A stretch of 64,000 bases of DNA, taken from positions 906,501 through 970,500 of the forward strand of contig NZ_ABTR02000001.1 of NCBI RefSeq assembly GCF_000172975.1, in the 5' to 3' direction. The stretch comes from Dethiosulfovibrio peptidovorans DSM 11002. GTDB lineage: Bacteria; Synergistota; Synergistia; Synergistales; Dethiosulfovibrionaceae. Below the pieces are notes generated by a model. It was not told the origin of the DNA, searched no databases, and was given only the letters and a program-made list of their open reading frames with translations. A program made the position numbers and the translations under genes. Shown here piece by piece: positions 34,825 through 43,006 of this stretch; the first letter of the stretch is position 1; each line of letters opens with the position of its first letter.

Positions 34825-35546
34825 TTAGAGGAAAGCGTCCAAAAGAAAAGGGCAAACCTATCGAGTTAAAAAAGTATGGCTATGCCAGAGGACACCTAAT
34901 ACAGAGGATCGGAGAATACTGCTCATACTGCGAGACAAAATTAAACACCTCTCTGGCTGTAGAACACGTCTTGCCCAAAAAAGCGACGGAGACATCCGAA
35001 GAGGAAGGTAAAAGGCGGGAGCTTGATTGGGATAACCTCTTGCTCGCCTGCACCAACTGCAACTCGACGAAATCGAATCAGGAAGTTTCTAGAGAGAAAT
35101 GTCTCTGGCCTGACCGAGACAACACCTTCATGGCGATTGAATACTCTGAAGGCGGTTTGGTATCTCCCAACCAAGACATGCCATTGAACATAATTGAAAA
35201 AGCGGAAAAGCTAATTCAACTGGTAGGACTGGATAAAACCCCGTCGGATGAACCTATATACAGGTGGGAGGCTTCTGATCGTAGATGGCTCCACAGAAAA
35301 GAAACTTGGGATATGGCGACAAGAAAAAGAGATCAGTTAAAGAAAATCGAACCAAGCAATGACGAAACATTTAGGAACATAATCGTCGACTTAGCTAAAT
35401 CAAATGGACGCTGGAGCATTTGGATGACGGTATTTCAGAACGACGAGGACATGTGTCGACGATTGATCGACGGTTTTAACGGTACGTGTAAGGGCTGTTT
35501 CGACGATAACATGAAGCCTATACACCGAGAAGGCGGACTATGCTGA
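34812..35546 (+). CDS. HNH endonuclease, PtuB-type (Septu-like defence)
   Basis: 244 residues. A zinc-supported HNH site is visible: YCSYCETKLN, then VEHVLPKKA with the catalytic His, then LDWDNLLLACTNCNSTKSN. This C-x2-C...EH...C-x2-C order is typical of the TIGR02646/PtuB family. No membrane or secretion signal is present. It overlaps the ATPase gene, so stoichiometric co-translation is likely. The predicted role is nucleic-acid cleavage triggered by phage infection together with the ATPase. It has fewer host-preferred AGA/AGG-rich runs than its neighbours, hinting at acquisition. Confidence 0.8.
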   Translation: MRPVVRGKRPKEKGKPIELKKYGYARGHLIQRIGEYCSYCETKLNTSLAVEHVLPKKATETSEEEGKRRELDWDNLLLACTNCNSTKSNQEVSREKCLWPDRDNTFMAIEYSEGGLVSPNQDMPLNIIEKAEKLIQLVGLDKTPSDEPIYRWEASDRRWLHRKETWDMATRKRDQLKKIEPSNDETFRNIIVDLAKSNGRWSIWMTVFQNDEDMCRRLIDGFNGTCKGCFDDNMKPIHREGGLC

Positions 35547-35582
35547 CCGACCCGACAGGTAGAATCATCCATCGGGCCGGTC
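35545..35582 (+). terminator. Terminator of the Septu-like operon
   Basis: GACCGACCCGA (35545-35555) pairs with TCGGGCCGGTC (35572-35582) with one mismatch, followed by TTTT. It also separates the operon from the convergent opg genes. Confidence 0.75.
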
Positions 35583-35591
35583 TTTTAAAAA

Positions 35592-36755
35592 TCACCCCTC
35601 AGGACTGAACCCTATTCCCCATTCGGAGGCCTTCAGGTCATCCTCCAGGGTCCATACCCGGCGGTGAAGCTCCGCCAGGGCGGCGGGATCCTTGAGAAGC
35701 TCCATCTTATCCCCGGAGCCAAGGGAGCCTGGGCCCTCGGCGATGGCCCTATCCACCAGGGGAAGCCTATCGGGCCTTATCCTCTTTCCCTCATGGCCAC
35801 AGGACTCAAGCAGTGAAACATGGAGGCCGTGAACCCTGGGATCGGTGACGGCCCTGAGAAAACCCTGCCTTTCCGACAGCGAAAACGGACTGTAGGGAGG
35901 CCTGTCTCCGTCGAGATGGTCCTTCACCTCCGCCAGCTCTCGGGGAAGCCGAATCTCCTCGGGGATCACCAAAAGACCTAATCGTCTGAGAGATCTGCCG
36001 ACCGAGACCCTGCTGGTGAAGACGGAGAGTGGGACCGAAAAGGCCAGAGACAGGACTATAGGGGAAATCCAGGGGAAAAACGACGGATTGACCAGATACA
36101 GCAGCCCTCCCCAAACGATCCCTAGAAGGGTCGACCACCAGTGGACCGACGCCGCATCGACCCAGGCGGTTCCTCGATCGTCCCTGGACTGGGTTCCCCA
36201 TCCGACGTCCTTTCCCAGCAGGGTTCCGATCACGAATAGGCTGTGGTGGATCATCCTTATGGGAGCCAACAGGGTGGACAGCAGAACCTCTACCAATATT
36301 CCACCGGCGAGCTTGCCTCTTCCTCCGAAGGAAGAGGCTCCGGGATCCTTCAACAGCACCAACGAAAAGCTGAGCAGCTTCGGCAGAAACAGAAGCACCG
36401 CCGTCGAACCCAGCAGAGCCAGGGCCCAATGGGGATGCCAGACCGGCCACTGGGGAAATAGGGTCTTGGTCTCCAGGAAATAGCTTGGCTCCAGTACGAC
36501 CTCCGCCAGAGCCTGCACCGAGCTTATGAGGAGAAAGATCAGCCACAACAGGGCGGATCCGTAGGACAGAACCCCGTTCAGAAACAGGGCCCTGTGGGTC
36601 GGGAAAAACCCCGGGGTCCCTCCCTTCGAGGGAAGCACCGAGGCCATGGTGCGACAGGCCGCCGCGGTCGGGAACAGTATAAGGGCCAGCAGAAGGGCCC
36701 TCCTCCATGCGGCACTACGATACCAGAGGCTCTGCGAAAACTTCTTAATCGACAT
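35592..36755 (-). CDS. OpgH-like membrane protein lacking the glycosyltransferase domain
   Basis: 387 residues. The segment THRALFLNGVLSYGSALLWL...EPSYFLETKTLFPQWPVWHP and the following STLLAPIRMIHHSLFVIGTLLGKDVGW match the C-terminal membrane half of OpgH/MdoH, the osmoregulated periplasmic glucan glucosyltransferase. One preceding helix (WRRALLLALILFPTAAACRT) corresponds to the first OpgH helix. The roughly 400-residue cytoplasmic GT2 catalytic domain that normally lies between them is absent: MASVLPSKGGTPGFFPTHRA runs straight across. The frame is intact and AGGAGG precedes the start, so the product is probably made. It may be a decayed or repurposed remnant. Confidence 0.75.
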   Translation of the reverse strand: MSIKKFSQSLWYRSAAWRRALLLALILFPTAAACRTMASVLPSKGGTPGFFPTHRALFLNGVLSYGSALLWLIFLLISSVQALAEVVLEPSYFLETKTLFPQWPVWHPHWALALLGSTAVLLFLPKLLSFSLVLLKDPGASSFGGRGKLAGGILVEVLLSTLLAPIRMIHHSLFVIGTLLGKDVGWGTQSRDDRGTAWVDAASVHWWSTLLGIVWGGLLYLVNPSFFPWISPIVLSLAFSVPLSVFTSRVSVGRSLRRLGLLVIPEEIRLPRELAEVKDHLDGDRPPYSPFSLSERQGFLRAVTDPRVHGLHVSLLESCGHEGKRIRPDRLPLVDRAIAEGPGSLGSGDKMELLKDPAALAELHRRVWTLEDDLKASEWGIGFSPEG

Positions 36756-36759
36756 CGGC

Positions 36760-37107
36760 CTACCTCCTCAGACCGAACAGATCGTCCCACCAGGACCTGA
36801 GAGCCCTGACGATGGCGGTCTTCCAGGGAACCAGGTCCATCTCCTCCGAGACCATCACGGCCCTGTTCAGAGGAGGAACCGACGCCCTGGGTATCGATTT
36901 TTCCGTACCGATCGATTCCTTCCTCTCTTCCAAGACATCCCAAAGGGATTCCATGGCCTCCTTCGGAGAGGACGAACCGCTTCGAGATAGCCCCTCCAGT
37001 GCCAGATCCAGTCCTATCTCCGCTGGAACGTCCAGGGATCCGGCATAGAGCAGCGTTCTGTCCCTGGTCATTCGACGAAGCTCCTCGGATCTAAGGACGC
37101 CACTCAT
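36760..37107 (-). CDS. Short protein resembling the cytoplasmic N-terminus of OpgH
   Basis: 115 residues, hydrophilic. Its end, VPWKTAIVRALRSWWDDLFG, resembles the pre-membrane segment of OpgH (a PWRTNPVGRFWDRL-like motif). It stops with TAG and the next gene starts four bases later, so OpgH here is split exactly where the first membrane helix should follow. The AGGAGG of the next gene lies within its last codons, implying coupling. It overlaps the end of opgG by 17 bases. Confidence 0.55.
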   Translation of the reverse strand: MSGVLRSEELRRMTRDRTLLYAGSLDVPAEIGLDLALEGLSRSGSSSPKEAMESLWDVLEERKESIGTEKSIPRASVPPLNRAVMVSEEMDLVPWKTAIVRALRSWWDDLFGLRR

Positions 37108-38722
37108 AGGTCCAGGTCTCCGTGAGGGGGTCGGTCAGGTTCTCCCCTTTTTTAAGTAAGGCGGACAGCTCTATGACGGGGCGGTTTCCCATCGAGGGGA
37201 ACAGCGCCCTGAGGGACTCGTCGACGCCGGAGGTAACCCTGAAGGAGAGTCTCCAGCCCCCTGTCACGTCGTTTTTCACGAGCTGCTTGTCCACTAGTTT
37301 GGCTCCCTCCCCGACGTAGACTATGCTGGACAGAGGTCCGTCCTCGGGAACATCGTCCAGGAGCCCTCCCTCGAAATCCACCACGAAGCGAACCGTCTTT
37401 GGGTCCCCTCCGTCGGCCATCCTGGTGGCTGCCACGCGTCCCAGGGGATGGACCGCCTCTCCGGGAGCCATCCAGCCCATGCGATAGGAGAAGGAGAGTT
37501 TTTTCGGATAGGTCGGGACCTCTCCCTCGGGTGCTTTCATCTTGTCCGGTATCCAGTAGGCCACCACGTTATCGTGAATCTCGCTGTTCGTGGGGATCTC
37601 CACCAGCTCGACCCGACCCTTTCCCCACCCCTCGGCAGGCTCTATCCACAGAGACGGACGTCTCTCGTATCGGGCCTCCAGGTCCTGGTAATGGTCGAAA
37701 TCTGCGTCTCTCTGGATCAGTCCGAATCCGACGGGATCGGCCATCTCGACGGAGGACAGTGAGAGCCGTCTCGGGTTGGACAGTGGACGCCAGAGCCACT
37801 TGCCCTCCGAGTCACAAGTCAGCAGGCCGTCCGAATCGTGGACCTCGGGACGGAAGTCGCCGGGCCGTCCGTTGTCGTTTTCGCCGTACAGGAACATGCT
37901 GGTAAGGGGCGCTATCCCCAGCTTTGCCACGTCCCTACGGAGAAACAGATCGCATGAAACGTCCAGCTCGGTGATTTCTCCGGGATCTATCACGAAACGA
38001 TAGGCTCCGGTCATTCCGGGACTGTCCAAAAGGGCGTAGACGGTCATAACGTCGTCGCTAGCCTTCGGCCTGTCCAGCCAGAACTCCCTGAAATAGGGAA
38101 ACTCCTCACCGGACTGCAACGCCGTGTCCACAGCCAGTCCTCGAGCGGAGAGCCCGTACTGAACTCCTTTCGCCACCGCCCTGAAATAACTGGCGCCGAG
38201 GAAAACCGCCACCTCGTCCTTGTAGTCGTCTTTGTTGAGATGGTGATGGACCCTGAAGCCTGCGAAATCCATGGAGACCGCCGCAACCCTATCGGCCAGG
38301 GAGCTGTCGCCGTATTCGAACATATCGGAGGAGAAGGCCACAGGCTCGACCCTTCCCCCGTCCACCACGTTCACCCTGACAAAACGGTTGTAGAACAACC
38401 CCGGGTGAAAGAACTGGACCTCGAAAGGCAGATTATCCCCTCTCCAGAGGGACTCTTCCAGTCTAAAGCGGGTCTTTCTCCAATCGTCGTAGCTGAGATC
38501 CAGCAGAAAACCCGGCACGACCCCTTCTGGATCCTCAAAATCCGAGGAGGCCAGTTCCTCCGCCATATCCCTCAATACACGGAAGGAGAAGACGTCGCCG
38601 GACAGGTCGCCCGACGTCGTCTCCTCCGCTATAGCCGGCCCAGAGACCGACAGACAGGCCGCCCCTAAAAGGACCGACAATATGAGCCCACGGAAAAACT
38701 TGAGTCTTTCGATAAAATTCAA
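37091..38722 (-). CDS. opgG: Periplasmic glucan biosynthesis protein OpgG (MdoG)
   Basis: 543 residues, close to the usual size. A signal peptide (FFRGLILSVLLGAACLSVSGPAIA) is followed by the MdoG fold: DLSYDDWRKTRFRLEESLWRG, FHHHLNKD-like FRVHHHLNKDDYKDEVAVFLGASYFRAV, YGLSARGLAVDTA and DFDHYQDLEARYERRPSLWIEP. It normally acts with OpgH in the periplasm to build or branch glucans. With its partner lacking a catalytic domain, its role here is uncertain. The start is TTG behind GGGGGAG. Confidence 0.9.
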   Translation of the reverse strand: MNFIERLKFFRGLILSVLLGAACLSVSGPAIAEETTSGDLSGDVFSFRVLRDMAEELASSDFEDPEGVVPGFLLDLSYDDWRKTRFRLEESLWRGDNLPFEVQFFHPGLFYNRFVRVNVVDGGRVEPVAFSSDMFEYGDSSLADRVAAVSMDFAGFRVHHHLNKDDYKDEVAVFLGASYFRAVAKGVQYGLSARGLAVDTALQSGEEFPYFREFWLDRPKASDDVMTVYALLDSPGMTGAYRFVIDPGEITELDVSCDLFLRRDVAKLGIAPLTSMFLYGENDNGRPGDFRPEVHDSDGLLTCDSEGKWLWRPLSNPRRLSLSSVEMADPVGFGLIQRDADFDHYQDLEARYERRPSLWIEPAEGWGKGRVELVEIPTNSEIHDNVVAYWIPDKMKAPEGEVPTYPKKLSFSYRMGWMAPGEAVHPLGRVAATRMADGGDPKTVRFVVDFEGGLLDDVPEDGPLSSIVYVGEGAKLVDKQLVKNDVTGGWRLSFRVTSGVDESLRALFPSMGNRPVIELSALLKKGENLTDPLTETWTYEWRP

Positions 38723-38835
38723 ATGAGACTCCCCCTAATCTTAAAGGATGGCCTACATAGTACATCGACACATCCCGCAAGGACAAGGGTATTATTTCCT
38801 ATATAGGTAAAACTACTGACTGCCTTAAGACCTAC

Positions 38836-41052
38836 TCAGCGGCCTATAAGCACGGCCAATGGCAGAAGCAGGAATGCCCAGCCCGGCTCCATTCCCGCCA
38901 CGGAGCAGCCTCCGTCTGAACCGGAAACCGTCTCGGTGGTAATTTTGGACGTTTCGGACCAATCGGTCCAGCCGGATTTCTCGAAGAGAGGACGAACCCT
39001 TATGTAGTAGTCCGTTCCGTAGGTCAGTTTACCTTTAGGTACGGAGAGGGACGCCGTCTCGGACAGTTTTTTGGACTTTGTCGAAATCGAAAGACCTTCG
39101 TCTTCCTGAAGATCGCTATCGAACACTATCTCCTTGAAGCCGTCGTCTTTGGCTATCTGCCAACGTATTTTTTTCAGGGTGTCTCCGGCAGGCACCGGTA
39201 TCACTACCTTGAGGACTGGAGAAAGAGCGTCCCCCGATACTTCGTCGGAGGATACTGGAAAAGGTTTAATGGGCTCGGAAAAGGTCGTCAGCTCGAAGGA
39301 TCCCATATCGACCCCTTCTCCCTGAGGTCTGGGCACCCCTCTCTGATCGACCGACGGCACCGAAACGGAAATGCTTTCCCAGCTCTTGCCCGACCACACC
39401 GAGTCTCCCGACAGGAAGTCGCAGGAAAGTATCTCTCCCACTCTCCAACCTCCGTCCAGGGCGGCCCCTTCTCTGGAGATGGAACAGGTCATGGAGAAAC
39501 CTCCGTTATCTCCGATCTCTCCGAGAGATGGATCGGAGACTTTTATGTCGGAGGATACTACGTTTATCCCTCCCCGAACGTCTCCGGATCGAACGACCGA
39601 ACAGTAGATAGCCGAAGACGAATCTCCGTCGTTGAAGATCTCCCCCCCACGGTTACCCCAGAACACGGAGTTGAGGACCACCGGATTGCTTCCCTGTCCA
39701 AGGGCACAGGACGTGCTGCTGGAACAGCTGGTGCTGTACATTCCGCCGCCGTTCTTGCTGGCGAAGTTGTCCTTCAAGGTGCAGTTGACGAGAAAAGGAT
39801 CGCTGTTCACCCTGTTGTATATGGCTCCGCCGTTTTTCGCCCCGTTTTCCACGAAGGTACAGTTGACCACTACGGGGCTGCTCTTGGCGTTGTACAGGGC
39901 TCCACCGGATCCTTTATCGTCGTCGTCGATGTCGGCACTGACCGTATTGCCCAAGAATGTCGTGTCGGTCAGGATCAGATCGCTTCCGGTGTTGTATATC
40001 GCTCCTCCCTCCACCACAGAGGAATTGTCTCTGAAAAGGCAGGAGACTATCATCCCTTCGTTCCCGACGCTCTCGTTTCTGAGGGCTCCGGCGTTATGGG
40101 AGGTTCTGTTGCCTTCGAACACGCACCGCTCGATCCTAGGGGTGCAGCGTTGATTGTAGACCGCGCCCCCACCGGCTCCGGCCTCGTTACGACGGAAGCT
40201 ACAGCCTATCAAAGTGGGATTTCCCCTTCCGTTGTAGACCGCCCCTCCGTTACCGACGCATTCCTTGGGTACGGAAGACCCCGCTCCGGTCCGGTTATCC
40301 TCGAAAGTACAGGATACGATCTTGGGATCGCTCAGGATGTTGGCCATTGCGCCGCCGTTCGTCCTGATGCCGGCTCGGTTCCAGGAAAAAAGAGAGTCGT
40401 TTATCTCGGGGGCCCCTTTCTGGTTGAGCATGGCTCCTCCCATTCCGGCGGCCCTGTTTCCCCGGAAAGTACAGTTGGAGACCTTGACGCTGGAACTGAC
40501 GTTGACCATGCCTCCGCCGTTTCTCCCGTCCCCTCCGGTGATCACAAAACCGTCGAGGACGGCCGTCTCGACGTTTTTAGTGGTAACCACGGCGATACTG
40601 TTGATACCAATTACGGCATCGGCACTCACCGTAACGCCCCGGTCGTCGCTTATATCGTCCAGATACAGATCTCCTGTGAGGATGGTCGGATTTTCACGGT
40701 AGTTTCTCTCGTCGAGACTGTCCTCCACCCCGGAAAACCCTCCGTACAGGGAGACCCCTTCCGGTATGACAAAGCTCGCGCCCCTGTCGGCCGAAGCCTC
40801 TTCCGAGTCCAGCGAAGGACGGTAGATCCCCTCGGCCACGAAAAAAACGTCTCCCGAAGAGGCCTCGCCGACCTTGACTCCGAACTGAGCTTCGTTGAAG
40901 GCACCGTCCCAGGAGGCTCCGTCTCCTCCGGAGAGGTTGTCTTTATCCACCATGAAAACCGCCCCGTCGGCAGACTGGAAACCGATCAGAGGCAACACAA
41001 CGGCAAAAACACAGATATATCTTCCGAAAAAGCCTTTAAAACGACGAAACAA
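38836..41052 (-). CDS. Large secreted beta-helix surface protein with Synergist-CTERM sorting signal
   Basis: About 738 residues. A signal peptide is followed by a right-handed beta-helix region (residues ~100-520) of repeated polymorphic units such as GGAMLNQKGAPEINDSLFSW and GGAVYNGRGNPTLIGCSF (the 'choice-of-anchor' type). A fibronectin-like stretch then ends TYGTDYYIRVRPLFEKSGWTDWS. The C-terminus, DGGCSVAGMEPGWAFLLLPL, fits the Synergist-CTERM motif: a GGC-containing box, a hydrophobic helix and a terminal Arg. Such tails mark proteins for processing and surface anchoring. TTG 41052 is eight bases after AAGGAG, while the GTG at 41061 abuts it. Confidence 0.85.
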   Translation of the reverse strand: MFRRFKGFFGRYICVFAVVLPLIGFQSADGAVFMVDKDNLSGGDGASWDGAFNEAQFGVKVGEASSGDVFFVAEGIYRPSLDSEEASADRGASFVIPEGVSLYGGFSGVEDSLDERNYRENPTILTGDLYLDDISDDRGVTVSADAVIGINSIAVVTTKNVETAVLDGFVITGGDGRNGGGMVNVSSSVKVSNCTFRGNRAAGMGGAMLNQKGAPEINDSLFSWNRAGIRTNGGAMANILSDPKIVSCTFEDNRTGAGSSVPKECVGNGGAVYNGRGNPTLIGCSFRRNEAGAGGGAVYNQRCTPRIERCVFEGNRTSHNAGALRNESVGNEGMIVSCLFRDNSSVVEGGAIYNTGSDLILTDTTFLGNTVSADIDDDDKGSGGALYNAKSSPVVVNCTFVENGAKNGGAIYNRVNSDPFLVNCTLKDNFASKNGGGMYSTSCSSSTSCALGQGSNPVVLNSVFWGNRGGEIFNDGDSSSAIYCSVVRSGDVRGGINVVSSDIKVSDPSLGEIGDNGGFSMTCSISREGAALDGGWRVGEILSCDFLSGDSVWSGKSWESISVSVPSVDQRGVPRPQGEGVDMGSFELTTFSEPIKPFPVSSDEVSGDALSPVLKVVIPVPAGDTLKKIRWQIAKDDGFKEIVFDSDLQEDEGLSISTKSKKLSETASLSVPKGKLTYGTDYYIRVRPLFEKSGWTDWSETSKITTETVSGSDGGCSVAGMEPGWAFLLLPLAVLIGR

Positions 41053-41077
41053 AGCGTTCACTCCTTAATTCATCCCG

Positions 41078-41102
41078 AAAAAAAGGGACCCGAAAGGATC
41101 CC
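41078..41102 (-). terminator. Terminator after the rhodanese gene
   Basis: On the minus strand a GGGATCC/GGGTCCC stem with a TTTC loop and one mismatch is followed by seven T residues (41078-41084 on the plus strand are A). It separates the rhodanese gene from the surface protein gene. Confidence 0.7.
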
Positions 41103-41136
41103 TCGTAATTTCCATCATTCAGTTACAGGAAATGGA

Positions 41137-41574
41137 CTACTTCGCCATAGGTTCGATCTTATTGGAGGGATCTTTCTGCCAGTCGATTATGCCTCCCTTG
41201 TAGTTCTTCACCGACTGGTAGCCCATCTCGACCATCTTCTTGGCCATGGCACCGCTTCTCTTGCCGCTGTTGCAGTAGGTTATCACGGTGACATCCTTCG
41301 TAAGCCCCATGGAATCGAGCTGAGCCTGGGTCATCGAGTCGAATTCTTTGTCGAAAACGTCGATGGCTCCGGGAATATGGCCTCCCTTTATGCCTTTTTT
41401 GGGAGATTCACCGTTGAAAACCTCCGGAGATCTCACGTCCACCAGAACGAATCCCGGCTTGCCGACATGCTCCTTGACATAGGCCTGATCGACTATCCCC
41501 ACCGAAGCAGCAAAGGCCACAGAGGCGCAGAGAACCGCGAAGGCGCACATAGCGACATACTTCAGATTTCTCAC
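41137..41574 (-). CDS. Secreted single-domain rhodanese-like protein
   Basis: 145 residues. A signal peptide of about 22 residues (...VAFAAS) is followed by a rhodanese fold: FVLVDVRSPEVFNGE, HIPGAIDVFDKEF, and the active-site loop VITYCNSGKRSG with the catalytic cysteine. It may transfer sulfane sulfur in the periplasm, which suits a sulfur-reducing anaerobe. The start is GTG after AGGGAGT. Confidence 0.88.
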   Translation of the reverse strand: MRNLKYVAMCAFAVLCASVAFAASVGIVDQAYVKEHVGKPGFVLVDVRSPEVFNGESPKKGIKGGHIPGAIDVFDKEFDSMTQAQLDSMGLTKDVTVITYCNSGKRSGAMAKKMVEMGYQSVKNYKGGIIDWQKDPSNKIEPMAK

Positions 41575-41646
41575 AAAAACACTCCCTAACGTTATGTTAT
41601 TTATTACTTTAAGGATTGTATCCTTCGTCCACTATCCCGTCAAGGA

Positions 41647-42993
41647 TCAGTCGGGGTCCGCCTCCAGTGGATGCCTTCTGATATAGCCGTCCGCATAGGG
41701 AACGAAGATCGATATTATGGCGAATATAGCCAACATATACTGGTACCAGCACGACGATATGAGGGACAGGGGGTTCGTTCCGCTCCCCATAAGCGAGGCG
41801 GCTATCAATATCTGGGCCCCATAGGGCAGAAGCCCCTGAAAGACGCAGGAGAATATGTCGAGCAGCGAGGCGGTGCGTCTCGGGTCCACGCCGTATTTCA
41901 GGCTGAGCTTTTTCGAAAGCTCCCCGTTGATGAGGATAGACACTGTATTGTTGGCAGTGGCTATGTTAGTCAGGGAGACCATACCCGCTATGCCGAGCTC
42001 CGCGGTCTTTCGATTCCCTATCACCTGGCTGACCTTGCCGAGTATCCAGTCTATTCCTCCCCCCCGTTCGACCATCCTGGCCAGACCGCCCATGAGCATC
42101 GACAACAGGAAGATGTCCATCATGCCGGTAAAGCCTCCGTAGATGGCCTGAGAGTATCCCAACATGGAGAAGGTGTGGTTCCACAGACCTATGGCCCCGG
42201 AGAAGAGGATCCCTCCGGTCAGGACGACGAAGACGTTCATGCCACCCAGGGCCGAGACCAGAACGAAGATGTAGGGAAGAACCTTGACGAAATCGTAGCT
42301 GTATTCCCCGGCTGGCACTACCGTCTCGGGAGATCCGTATATGACCAGCAGCACTATGGTGACAATCGCCGCCGGAATGGCTATGGCGGCGTTTACGTTG
42401 AACTTGTCCTTCATACGAACTCGCTGGGTCCTTGTAGCGGCGATGGTGGTGTCCGATATTATGGAGAGATTATCTCCGAACATACACCCGCCTATTACGG
42501 CTCCAACCGCAAGGATCACGTTGAGACCTCCGGCCTGGGCTATCCCGACCCCGATGGGGGTCATGGCCACCACTGTCCCGACGGAGGTCCCGGTTGCCGT
42601 AGCTATGAAGGCCGATATGACGAACAATCCCGCCGAGGCGTACTTGGGCGACAGAACCGCCATGCCCATATCCACAACCGCGTCGACCCCTCCGATCTCC
42701 CTGGATACAGTGGTGAAGGCTCCGGCCAAAAGGTAGATCAGGCACATTATGACTATGTTGGAATCCCCGCATCCCTTGACGAGCATGTCGAACTTCTCGT
42801 CCACGGTTCCCTTAACGATAAAAAAGGCCGCAACTATCCCGATTATCACCGCCACAGGCGACGGCAGCTGATAGAAGGCCTTGTCCACTCCCTTGGCGGT
42901 CAGTATGACTCCCGTGGCAAGATAGACGAACACGAACACCAACAGGGGCAGAAACGCCAGACCTCTGCCCGATTCCTTCTTTTCCGACATCAT
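41647..42993 (-). CDS. NhaC-family Na+/H+ (or amino/organic acid) antiporter
   Basis: 448 residues with about eleven to twelve helices. Landmarks typical of NhaC are ATGTSVGTVVAMTPIGVGIAQ near residue 135, GCMFGDNLSIISDTTIAATR near 170, and TNIATANNTVSILINGELSKK near 340. Members exchange sodium for protons or act on malate/lactate-like substrates. It follows the MtaA-like methyltransferase gene by 13 bases, so the two are co-transcribed. The second gene may import or export the methylated substrate or product; that is inference. Confidence 0.88.
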   Translation of the reverse strand: MMSEKKESGRGLAFLPLLVFVFVYLATGVILTAKGVDKAFYQLPSPVAVIIGIVAAFFIVKGTVDEKFDMLVKGCGDSNIVIMCLIYLLAGAFTTVSREIGGVDAVVDMGMAVLSPKYASAGLFVISAFIATATGTSVGTVVAMTPIGVGIAQAGGLNVILAVGAVIGGCMFGDNLSIISDTTIAATRTQRVRMKDKFNVNAAIAIPAAIVTIVLLVIYGSPETVVPAGEYSYDFVKVLPYIFVLVSALGGMNVFVVLTGGILFSGAIGLWNHTFSMLGYSQAIYGGFTGMMDIFLLSMLMGGLARMVERGGGIDWILGKVSQVIGNRKTAELGIAGMVSLTNIATANNTVSILINGELSKKLSLKYGVDPRRTASLLDIFSCVFQGLLPYGAQILIAASLMGSGTNPLSLISSCWYQYMLAIFAIISIFVPYADGYIRRHPLEADPD

Positions 42994-43006
42994 TCCACCG
43001 ATCCTC

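Noticed and set aside
33481-35546. A retron with PtuAB effectors
   Set aside because: No reverse transcriptase gene or msr/msd-like structured region is found on either side.
40096-41589. A 497-codon plus-strand frame across the surface protein and rhodanese genes
   Set aside because: Antisense shadow of two genes with signal peptides and clear motifs; no domain in its translation.
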